Source of the DNA: Entamoeba invadens IP1
Lineage: Eukaryota > Evosea > Mastigamoebida > Endamoebidae
NCBI RefSeq assembly: GCF_000330505.1
Contig: NW_004440113.1
Span: forward strand, 202,158-220,571
Length of the DNA: 18,414 nucleotides
Direction of reading: 5' to 3'
Shown here: positions 1 to 8,348 of the stretch, piece after piece
How the letters are laid out: the number at the start of each line of letters is the position of its first letter
Position numbering within the stretch: the stretch's first letter is position 1
Notes under the pieces: model-generated
Told to the model about the DNA's origin: nothing
Databases searched by the model: none
The model's input: the letters and a program-made list of their open reading frames with translations, nothing else
Translations under genes and position numbers: made by a program

Positions 1-236
1 AGATACTCGGGTTAACAAGCCCCATGCACTCACTTATGGAAGTTGAACACACTGTTAACAACATATTATCATGTTTATAATAAGGATAAAAGTTTATTTT
101 ACAATAAAAATGGTATAATAACCCCCAATTTATTTTTTTGTCGCTAAAAATGTTGGTGTTCGTTCAAACAGCTCAGTTTGAATGAAACAGTTCAGATTCA
201 ATAAAACATAAAAACAACCAAACCATGAAGATAAAA
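1..236. other. 3' flank of the piggyBac gene, no gene seen
   Basis: AT-rich DNA downstream of the minus-strand piggyBac transposase stop. I see no ORF of note. TTAA occurs at 12-15 and again near 54, which would suit a piggyBac target site, but I found no matching inverted repeat on the far side of the gene, so the element boundary is not set. A short imperfect tandem repeat lies at 166-207 and is listed separately. Confidence 0.4.
166..207. repeat. Imperfect 19-bp tandem repeat, about 2.2 copies
   Basis: Two adjacent 19-base units (166-184 and 185-203) share about 15 of 19 positions, both starting AAACAG and followed by TCAG and TTGAAT-like blocks. A third partial unit begins at 204. It sits just past the transposase stop and could be a subterminal repeat of the piggyBac element, but no function is shown. 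Confidence 0.35.
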
Positions 237-1925
237 TCAATTATAAGCCATCAAATCCCTTGAAAGCTTATTCCGGTATTCAATACGATCACCTTTATTG
301 AATGCTGAGTAGGTCTTGTACCCATTGAGAGCCGCAATATCGATCATGTCGTACAAGACCCGAATGTTCCATCTGTATGTCTTGCGTCTGCAGCTGTAAT
401 ACCTGACCATCTGATCGGCGGTATCAACCCCACCCATCTTGTGGTTGTAATCAATGATGGGCTGGGGCTTGTGGACAACTTGTTGCTTGCCCCCACTATA
501 GACGGTGGTCTCCACTGCGACAATATCATCCTTGTCGTGGCAAGTGGTAAGCAGCAACACCAACTTTTTCTTTTCGTTGTAGTAGGAGACAAGTTTGCTC
601 TTGCCCTTCGAGAAGAAAATGGTGGTGTCGCTGCTTCTCTTCTTCACATCCTTGGCTTCAGCAGGCACTTCTTTCCTGTTCATCCTCATGGTGCCCAGAA
701 GTTGACAACCAAAGGCAGCAAGGTAGTGCGACAACTTCAACGTACAGAAAAAGTTGTCGCACACCACGGTCGTCTTGAATCTGCGACACAGCATGGGGAG
801 TACCATGTCACGGGTTACTCTGAAACCTTGGTTTTCTTCTCTCCCCCCACATTTACCACAATACATCTGAAGGTTTAACGCCATACCAGTTTCACTGTCA
901 GCAGACATCTAAAAGTTATTTTTAAAACATAACATAAAACATATACAAAACAACAAAAAGTCACTTAAAACATTCAAATATAAAATTCAAACGATAATAG
1001 AAACAAGTTGTCATTTTTGCTTCATAACTAAAACACATTATATAAAAATAGAACAAACTCGGAATTTGATCCCGTAGCGGCCAGGTTTTGACTTGATGAA
1101 CACCTTGGCCCACATCTTGCCTTTGAATGAGCAGAGATGCTTGTCGACCGAAACAAAATTGCTAGGTGTGTAGTATTTCTGGTTAACGAGGTTAGAGATG
1201 AACTTGTCCAAGATCACTCAAATTGAAGCGAATCTGTCACTTTCGTTTGGGGTGGGTGCTGGGGTAACTAGATAGTTTTCCTTGAGATCGATCCCCCTCT
1301 TCACCCTGACGCTTTTCTTCAGCTGCTTTTTGGAGAGTATTCGGAATTTCTCGTCATCAAATTCCAGACTGTTGAGATACTCTCTGTTTTCGTCTTCTTC
1401 TTCATCGTCGCCTTCTTCACTTGCAGCACCTTCGACACAATTGGCATCTTCATCATCTTTGTTTTTGTCATCCGGGGGAGGCTGTGGCACTTCGACTGCT
1501 CCTGGAGCATCAACATCGTATGTCTCAATGTTGGCAGTAATGAACTTGAACATGTTCCTCGACATGGCTGTTCTATAAATAGCTTTTCCATCTTCCATGG
1601 ACCAAAGCTCTTCAATGGGGTTTTTGGTGTCGTGGTGGGCTCCCATGTAAATCAATATCCCTACAAACCTGTAAATGTGTTTGGGCAAAAGCTTATCCTT
1701 TATTTTGTGTTTCTTCGCTATTTTTTTGTTTGAAAAAGTCAATATGTTATAGAAAGTTTCTTCGCTCAAAAACAACTGAAAACACTCAACTTCAGTCAAA
1801 ACTTCCACCGCGGGATCGAACTTGCTTGTTCTTTCTGCACTAACTACCTTCTTCCTTGTCTTTCTCTGGGGTGCGGGTCCTTCAACAAGCCAACCGTAGT
1901 CGCTTACGATAGCTTTCTCGGCCAT
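237..1925 (-). pseudogene. piggyBac-family transposase, one intron, one in-frame stop
   Basis: Cut-and-paste DNA transposase of the piggyBac (DDE_Tnp_1_7) superfamily. I start it at the ATG at 1925; the frame is open further up but without an ATG. Exon 1 runs 1925-1059 (289 codons) and exon 2 908-237 (223 codons). The join is in phase 0 and restores a continuous piggyBac fold. All three expected catalytic aspartates are visible: D261 in a SVDKHL context, D340 in CDNFF, and D451 in GGVDTADQM. Residues about 151-192 form a very acidic insertion. The C-terminus ends soon after the catalytic region and lacks the usual cysteine-rich zinc finger. Codon 236 is TGA (1218-1220), where related proteins probably have arginine, so a CGA-to-TGA change is likely. 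The gene is clearly richer in GC than its flanks. No TIRs or TTAA pair were found. Family assignment is secure; activity is doubtful because of the stop. Confidence 0.88.
909..1058 (-). other. Spliceosomal intron in the piggyBac gene
   Basis: On the minus strand the interval begins GTTTGTTC and ends AACTTTTAG, and it is much more AT-rich than the exons. Removing it joins a segment ending YGIKFR to one beginning with ADSETG, the usual piggyBac order, without changing frame. Reading through instead meets a TAA within a few codons. The 5' site GTTTGTT matches the Entamoeba consensus. This has not been verified with RNA. Confidence 0.8.
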
Positions 1926-2491
1926 TGGATTTTCCAATTGGATTAAAAAAGTTTCGATAAAATCAATAATCAATAATTATAATTATAATAATTGATTTGA
2001 AAAACAGTTCATTGTTTTCCAAAAAGGGAGTAACTTGTACTTATAATTTTAGTAAGGGTAAAATAACCACAATAAAGTTATGCACAATGCAACTTTTGCC
2101 ATCACTAACAAAATCTATTGTCTGAATTTTTATTGTTTTTCAAAAAATCCATGTTTTCGCTTCTTGCTTTTGACTGAAACAACGGGAGAGTGGAAATATA
2201 AAAACACACACAAAGCTCAAAACCCCACATTACCAAGTTTCCTGTCCAAAATATTAAATATAGCACAAAAACTAACCCAAAAAGTCCAGAATTACAAGTT
2301 TTGTTGCCCATGGATTTTTAGTTTTAAAAATCACTGTTTTGAGCAAGAAAACCAAGACGACTTGTCATAATTTTATGAACTTATTGCTCGTTTTTTACAC
2401 TTTTTTGTTGTAATGTCCCGATAAAATGTAACATCATGTCGGTAAATAAACACAATAAAAGAAAAGAAAACCAAATAAAATTATATTTTTA
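1926..2491. other. AT-rich spacer between piggyBac and actin remnant
   Basis: Upstream flank of the piggyBac transposase. It presumably holds the promoter and outer end of that element, but I could not recognise a TIR, a TTAA duplication or a TATA-type box with confidence. The short open frames here (for example 2080-2370 on the plus strand) show no family motifs and have low-complexity composition. Confidence 0.35.
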
Positions 2492-2982
2492 GATGTGTTT
2501 TGAAACTGGAATAATCATTTTATACTGCTTGAATTGTTTGTCATATTTTGCTTCAGAAGAGCACCCAGTCTTGTTTATTGAATCCACCAAGGAACCCAAA
2601 GTCTGACAAAAAAAAGATGAAACAAATCATGTTCTAGACCTTCATTACACCAGCTATATATGTTACTATCCAAGCCGTCCTTTCATTGTAAACATCAGGT
2701 AGAACAACAGTTTGTTTATTACTATTGTTACTGGTGTCTCACACACAGTCCCAATCCATGAAGGTTACTCCACACAAGCCATCCTCAGAATTGATCTCGC
2801 TGGTACTGATTTGACCGACTACTTGATGAATATCTTGACTGAAAGAGGCTACCCATTCACCACAAACGCCTAAAGAGAAATCAAGGAAAAGCTCTGCTAC
2901 ATCTCTCTTGAATTTAACGAGGAAATGCAAAAGGCTAGCTTACCACTACTTAAAATGGAACCTCAACTAAAACTTATTTGAA
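2492..2982 (+). pseudogene. Actin pseudogene fragment (middle of the protein)
   Basis: Decayed copy of the central part of actin, about residues 80-235 of 375. Recognisable blocks in the correct order are EEHPVLF, QIMF then [85 protein letters not shown] and QKAS. The reading frame shifts at least twice, several in-frame stops replace conserved residues, and a few codons are missing between REI and KEK. The FNEEMQKA stretch resembles Entamoeba actins as I remember them. Neither the first ~80 nor the last ~140 residues are recognisable nearby, and no poly-A tail or target duplication was identified, so retrocopy versus truncated duplication is open. It cannot make functional actin. Confidence 0.85.
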
Positions 2983-3597
2983 AGAAAAACATGCCAAATT
3001 CTCAACAGTTGTTAGGTTGATAGTAATGATTGTGGGGGTGCTGGTTATGTCCGTACAAAGGTAAAATCGTGTGTTCTCGTTGCTAATCAAACTACGGTTC
3101 TATTTATTCATTAACTATATTATTTGTTATTTTTCTAGTTGTATTCTAATTGTTTTGATAATAAAACTATCTGAATTTATTTTGAAAATTATAAATTTAC
3201 TATATTTTTATTATGAAATATAGTATAATATCGTTGATTCAACATCGCAAAACTATTGGTTTTGTACCATCTTATTTTTCAATTGATATTTTCTGTGTAA
3301 AAATGGTGTTTTTGTTGATTTCATTACCATCAAGCACACTTGTTTAATTGTTATCAATGCGTTAGTTAAATAATCAGTATAGATTATGGCCAACAACGGG
3401 TTCTTTACAAAATAAATCATCGCAATTGATTCTCCATCTATTTTTGGCATGAGTGGAACTTATTTTGTATCTTGATATAGGCTTTGTTGTTTTGTTCTTA
3501 ATTTGGCCAAAGTGTTTTTTATTGGTTATTTTCTCCCAATTAGTTACATTGAATTGAGCTGTGAGTAACTGACTTTTATTTTAACTTGAATTGTTGA
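2983..3597. other. AT-rich spacer, no convincing gene
   Basis: A short plus-strand stretch around 3025-3115 reads as a cysteine- and glycine-containing peptide (NDCGGAGYVRTKVK). I could not link it to the actin remnant or any family. The rest is low-complexity AT-rich DNA ending at the TA target site of the Tc1-like element. Confidence 0.3.
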
Positions 3598-3599
3598 TA

Positions 3600-3874
3600 C
3601 AGTTAGTTTCATTTTGTTTAATAATTTTTTCAAAATTATAATGTTTTGTTTCAAAATAATGATAAAAATGTACCTTTAATCAACACTGTTTCAAAACAAT
3701 AATTTATTGTTTCAAAAGAAAAACAATTGTTTCAAATTAATGAATAATTGTTTCATTAAATGATTTATTTTACATTAATTATGACTAATTGTTGAAAAAA
3801 CTTGTTTTTTTGTTTCAAATTTTTAATTATTTGTTTCAAAACTGTGTTTGAATTCTCAAAACAATAAACACAAA
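3600..3874 (+). repeat. Left TIR of the Tc1-like element, 275 bp
   Basis: Inverted copy of 5226-5500, with no mismatch found on manual comparison. It contains a series of GTTTC(AAA) motifs starting at 3606, 3627 (degenerate), 3648, 3688, 3709, 3729, 3750, 3812 and 3833. Spacings are multiples of about 20.7 bp, so the motifs lie on one face of the helix. These are candidate transposase-binding sites. Confidence 0.93.
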
Positions 3875-3888
3875 AAATTAAAAACCAG

Positions 3889-5135
3889 TTAAAGATCTTC
3901 CATTGCAAAAACTTTCACAGAAACAATATTAATAAAATTCATTACAATTCGTCTTATTTCAATTGGACTAATTTCATCAAAACACTTTGAGATGTTTTCA
4001 ATCATATCTGCTATAGTCACATTATTCAATTTTCCAACTCGGACTTTCCATATTCCAAATACGTTTTCTATAGGGTTGCACTCTGGTGAGTAAGGCGCAT
4101 TGAACAACACTTTGCACCCTCTGTCTTCTGCAAGTTGAACAATGTCATCTTTGTGGACTGAAGCATTGTCCATGACAAATACAATCCTGCTTCCATCCGT
4201 TGTGAATGCCTCAATGAGGAATTTAAAAAATTTAATAAATATTTCCCCATTAATAGTTTGGTTAAATAAAGTACAATATTTTGAACCGGTATCACTTATA
4301 GCACAGACGCACGATAAATTAAATGTCGACAATGGTTGTTCACGAAAATGTTTTTTCCTCTAACACCCCAATTTCTGGATCTGACATTGCCAACCTTCCA
4401 GTGACTCTCGTCGACAAAAACAACTTGATAACCCGAAGAAATAAATTGATCAAGTTCTCTTCTTTTTTGTACTCGTAGTAATTTGTTTTCCTGTGTGTTC
4501 GCTCTGGGACCTCTTATTGTGCACTCGGTAAAACTTAAAGGTGGAAGTTCGGCTACTTTCATTATGTCTGGGTCTTTGATATATCGACTTATTGTTGAAA
4601 TCGACACTACTTTTATATTAGTTCTTATTTCATTCAAAACACTATCTGCCAAATGTTTTTTGGTTTCTCTTAGTGTTTTATTATCTATTGTTAATTTATT
4701 GGCTATTTCGGTGAGTAACTCAGGAGAATATTTTGGTTTTCTTCCCACTTTTTGAGTTTGCGTAATATCAATACCACCTTTCAGATACTTCAAATACCGT
4801 TTGACCATTTGTTCATTCATTTTGCTTTTTTCTTGATAATATCGCCAATCTTTGATTTCTCCGTGTTCACAGTATTCATTATAAAGTCTGTTTTTCTGGG
4901 ACTGGGTCGCTTTAACATAGATTCTTTTTTGTTCTGTTTGTTTTGTTGTAATTTGTGTGTCTCCAAATGGTTGTGTTTCAGTGTTCCGCAAACTACTTGA
5001 TCTTGAAATTTCATCTGTAGTTCTCAATTGTGCAAGTGGTACTTCATCAAGAACTGGTTGTTGATGAGGATCTTCTTGATTCAAAAATGATTGGACATTG
5101 TCTCTATGAATAAACTGAAAAGTGTTAACTGCCAT
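3889..5135 (-). CDS. Tc1/mariner-like transposase, split by a -1 frame change
   Basis: DDE transposase that cuts and reinserts the surrounding element. It starts at ATG 5135. Residues about 75-190 form paired-type helix-turn-helix DNA-binding regions, followed by a GRKPKYS linker (131-137) like the GRPR motif. The first catalytic aspartate is D242 (VFVDES). The frame then changes at codons 260-262, where the 0 frame reads GGA AAA AAC and closes 17 codons later. The -1 frame continues without a stop to 3889 and supplies the second aspartate (VMDNASVHK, D323) and the glutamate (CNPIENVFG, E357). There are 33 residues between D323 and E357. The combined product would be about 415 residues. Either one A has been lost from an A run, or the enzyme is made by -1 ribosomal frameshifting. 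With intact TIRs and no stop codons elsewhere, the element looks recently active. Confidence 0.85.
4350..4356 (-). promoter_or_regulatory. Candidate -1 frameshift heptamer A_AAA_AAC
   Basis: On the coding strand the bases read A AAA AAC in the 0 frame, a classic X_XXY_YYZ slippery sequence. The only frame change needed to join the two transposase halves is -1, and it can occur here. The C-terminal frame is open from at least this point to its stop. The same pattern would arise from loss of one A from an original run of seven. I did not establish a downstream pseudoknot or stem-loop. Confidence 0.45.
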
Positions 5136-5225
5136 TGAAAATATAGATTTAAATGGTGTTTAAATATATACATTTTTTATTTTCCCAGTTAGTTATTGTC
5201 AAAATGTGTTTGTTTTCATTGTTTG

Positions 5226-5500
5226 TTTGTGTTTATTGTTTTGAGAATTCAAACACAGTTTTGAAACAAATAATTAAAAATTTGAAACAAAAAAACAAGT
5301 TTTTTCAACAATTAGTCATAATTAATGTAAAATAAATCATTTAATGAAACAATTATTCATTAATTTGAAACAATTGTTTTTCTTTTGAAACAATAAATTA
5401 TTGTTTTGAAACAGTGTTGATTAAAGGTACATTTTTATCATTATTTTGAAACAAAACATTATAATTTTGAAAAAATTATTAAACAAAATGAAACTAACTG
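5226..5500 (-). repeat. Right TIR of the Tc1-like element, 275 bp
   Basis: Reverse complement of 3600-3874 with the same phased GTTTCAAA array. It lies upstream of the transposase ATG and so probably also holds the transposase promoter. The short open frame at 5153-5335 lies mostly inside this repeat and is not a gene. Confidence 0.93.
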
Positions 5501-6187
5501 TAGCTTTTTAAAATTATTTTAAAATTATAAATTATAAAACGTTTTTCCCCTTTAATTTTTTATAAATTATTATTAATTTTTGTTTTAAAAGTTTTTAAAA
5601 ATGAATGTTCATTTATTCCTTTACAACTGTTTAGTTTGAGTTTTGAAATGATCTTAAGAAATATGAATAATACAAAGAATTGAATTTGAGTTGAACTATT
5701 CTATTTAAATAACTTTGAATGTACTGGAACTGCTTGAAAAGTCGGACACTACCTTTCATCTTTTTGGAAACTTCGCATATTTTTTTTCAAAATTTATTTT
5801 TCAAAAAAAAGAAAAAAGTATTTTTAGTCAGTCGTCTAAGGGTTAATTAAATCTAGACGTTAATAATAAAGTATATATGTAACTGTTTCCATTTAATCGA
5901 TAGCTCCCATTTTGGATTAAATAATTATATTTTAAAACATCTGGAAAACATCCTAATTTATTTATATTTTGTTATCTATTTATTTTTATTAATTATGACC
6001 ACCATATTTTAAAGACAATTAATTGTCAAACAGACAAAAAACTATAATAATAAAATATTTTAAACAATTTTGTATTTGTTAAAAAGCTTAACTTTAAGAA
6101 GAGAAATCTAAATATTTTATATCAAGATTGGATATTTATAAATAAATCACTTTTTTATGAATAAAAAACAAAAAACAAAAAAAACAA

Positions 6188-6560
6188 AATGGAAAAATAA
6201 GAAACCGAGGAGTCAGATGGTTTTGATAGTGACAACGTTTCAAAGGACAAAGGTTATGTAGAAAATTATCAGGATGAAATCAACAATTTTGGATGACTTT
6301 TATACATATACTTTGTTTTCAATTACCATCGTTTTTCATTTGAACATTTTGATACAACCAAGACTTTCTCAAACAGAGCAAACAAATTTAATAAAATATA
6401 TGGGTTTTGACATTACCATGGAATGTCTAGAAAACAAGTACATCAAAACCATTAGAAGAAAAATCTGAATATTGTCACGACTGCAAATAAAACAACTACT
6501 TGTTGCGACATTGGCAACGCAAATCATGTAGTGATTGCAATCGCGTTTGATGTGGTGGAT
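6188..6560 (+). pseudogene. Possible decayed ORF with acidic and cysteine motifs
   Basis: From the ATG at 6188 one frame reads a short peptide, a stop, then an acidic stretch (EESDGFDSDN). Further on, another frame reads KPLEEKSEYCHDCK, a stop, then W..RKSCSDC, giving two CxxC pairs as in a zinc ribbon. Acidic regions and CxxC pairs both occur in transposases, but no catalytic motif is visible and the pieces lie in different frames. The family is not recognised. This may be chance in AT-rich DNA. Confidence 0.18.
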
Positions 6561-7467
6561 GGTTCAAAATGAATGCTTGAATTTATTGTTATACATTTTG
6601 TTTTTTTTGTTTACAAAAAGATCTGGATAAAAAATATCAAGTTTTCCCTTTCCAGCGAAAAAAATCAACAAAAACGAGTGACTTCCTAAGGTTAAAATTG
6701 CTTAAGTGGCTGATTAGACCTCCTTTCTTCGTTTTACACAATTAAAATCTACTTATCAAAAAGTCCATTGACTTATTCATCATTAATTTTGGCAATTTTT
6801 AAGTGTTCTAAACAAAAGATTAATGGTTAAATAAGACTTTTTCTTCTTGTGAATTCTTGTTTTAAGAATTGCTTTCAAATGAATGCTGAATGGTGACTAT
6901 TAACTAAATTGGTTGTCATTTCTTCTCAATTTTTTAAATGTTTTAATTTGAAAGTAATTTTTGAGCATCAACTTACAATATAGTGAACATGTTTATCATC
7001 TGTTTGTTAATCAATAGTTGCAATGATTTGTGTTTATTATAATCGGTTTTTTCAATTTCATAAATTGAAGAATTATAAACTTTTAAGTTTGTGCTAATTC
7101 ACAAAGAGTTAAAATAAGTCCGAAGTGTTTAATTTTCAACCACTTGACATACCAACTCAGTTCTTTTTTTGGTCTTCCTCTTTTATTCAGAAAAGTTGCA
7201 AATACTTAAGGGATTAATGAGGATTGTTAATTTTTCTGGGGATGGTAAATATCTTACACATAATTTCTTTCAATTTAGATTTTTTTGCCTAAGATCAAAA
7301 AGGTATATTTTGAAACAAGTGATTTTCTTTAAAAATGCTATTTATGGATTTTTTGAAAGATGATTCTTAAAGATGATTTTTACAAAAAAAATAATCTATT
7401 TCTATTTTTTGATTTACCACTTGACTAACCTTGGTTTATATGAAAACATTTGACAGACATTTAAATT

Positions 7468-8348
7468 ATTGAAAAAGTCGATTTTTTTATCGAAAACACA
7501 AAACAAATTAATCTAACAATTTTTAATCTTTTTTTACAAAAAATACAATTTATAATAAACCAATTCATGATATTTCAAACAATAAAAATTGATAGCAAAT
7601 AACGTATTAATAACGTATACTTCATGCGATGACAATTTATGTATTTGCGCAAATTCAAAAATAGAGGTTTTGGAGATCGATAAAACAACGATTGATAAAT
7701 AAACAAATTTTTAAAATAAAATCATTTTTGTTTTAAACGGTTTTATTTATTTTTCAAAACATATATACACAAGAAATATATGTTTATATTATTTTTTTAT
7801 AATACAATATTAATTCTCAATAGAAATGTGTTCAATTTATTAATCAATTTTATATATTATTTGGCGTTTTTGTTGTGTTTTGACGATTTTTGATATAATC
7901 AATTAACAAAACTCACTTTATAAAAATTCTTTCATAATTTTATTTATAGAATTTTAAATCAATAATGGCAGTGCTATAAATATCTCTGAGGATGGTAAGT
8001 CATGTAACAAACAGTCATTATCAACACAGACTTAAAAACCTAAGAAGTGAAATGACGTGTTCCCATATTCAAAAATAGTAACTTACTCAATATACATTTC
8101 AGACAGATGTAAAAGTGTAAACTTTCTATTTCTGTCATCCTCAGAAAATAATTGCCATCCTCAGAACTGTAAATTTGTTTAAAACACAAGTTAATATCAA
8201 AATGAAACATTCTTTTTAAAATATACACAATATGATTAACTTTGTTATTATAATAAATTTGAATAATTGCATAAATTACAAAATTATTTATAAATTTGTT
8301 ATTTTAAAATCACATTTTTAGAAAATCAGTGTTTTCGACTTTTTCAAT
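7468..8348. repeat. Inverted repeat pair about 880 bp apart
   Basis: ATTGAAAAAGTCGA at 7468-7481 recurs as its exact reverse complement at 8335-8348. CGAAAACAC follows both copies on the inner side, with an 11-base offset in the left copy. This could be a terminal repeat of an unrecognised nonautonomous element. No target duplication was found, so it may be coincidental. Confidence 0.25.
8134..8173. repeat. 20-bp tandem duplication with CATCCTCAGAA core
   Basis: Two adjacent 20-base units begin TGTCATCCTCAGAA and TGCCATCCTCAGAA. The same core occurs inverted at 7986-7993 and again at 8693-8702, with a variant at 8748-8758. On the minus strand the tandem units encode SEDG-like tetrapeptides, but no gene could be built from them. 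Confidence 0.35.

Larger units (their letters stand above)
3600..5500 (-). mobile_element. Complete Tc1/mariner-like transposon, 1901 bp
   Basis: The element begins and ends with CAGTTAGTTTCATT in inverted orientation and is flanked by TA on both sides (3598-3599 and 5501-5502), the target duplication of the Tc1/mariner superfamily. The TIRs are 275 bp and look identical base for base, which points to recent transposition or gene conversion. One transposase gene fills the interior on the minus strand, with its stop 14 bp from the inner edge of one TIR and its ATG about 90 bp from the other. Nothing else is encoded. Confidence 0.93.

Noticed and set aside
441..878. Plus-strand open frame of 145 codons
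   Set aside because: It is antisense to piggyBac exon 2, which has clear catalytic motifs; this is a shadow frame.
1282..1578. Plus-strand serine-rich open frame
   Set aside because: The serine runs are the antisense reading of the acidic D/E-rich segment of the piggyBac transposase.
1..2100. TTAA target duplication and TIRs for the piggyBac element
   Set aside because: TTAA occurs near 12 and 54 but no inverted partner was found upstream of the gene; boundaries are left undefined.
2781..2790. ATCCTCAGAA here as another member of the 8-kb dispersed motif
   Set aside because: In this place it is part of the actin reading frame (AILRID), so the match is coincidental.
2739..2930. Minus-strand 63-codon open frame
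   Set aside because: The plus strand here encodes actin blocks such as DLTDYL and ILTERGY, so the minus frame is a shadow.
3025..3115. Possible actin-related N-terminal piece (NDCGGAGY)
   Set aside because: Only a few residues resemble the phosphate-binding loop and the order relative to the actin fragment is wrong; not supportable.
3600..3874. CRISPR-like array (regularly spaced GTTTCAAA motifs)
   Set aside because: Repeats are only 8-10 bases at 20-21 bp spacing, present in inverted copies at both ends of a transposon in a eukaryote. They are TIR subrepeats.
6466..6730. Merlin/ISXO2-type transposase (CxxC pairs followed by a LKLLKWL block)
   Set aside because: The pieces are in different frames, no DDE residues were found downstream and the similarity is short. 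Kept only as a low-confidence decayed ORF.
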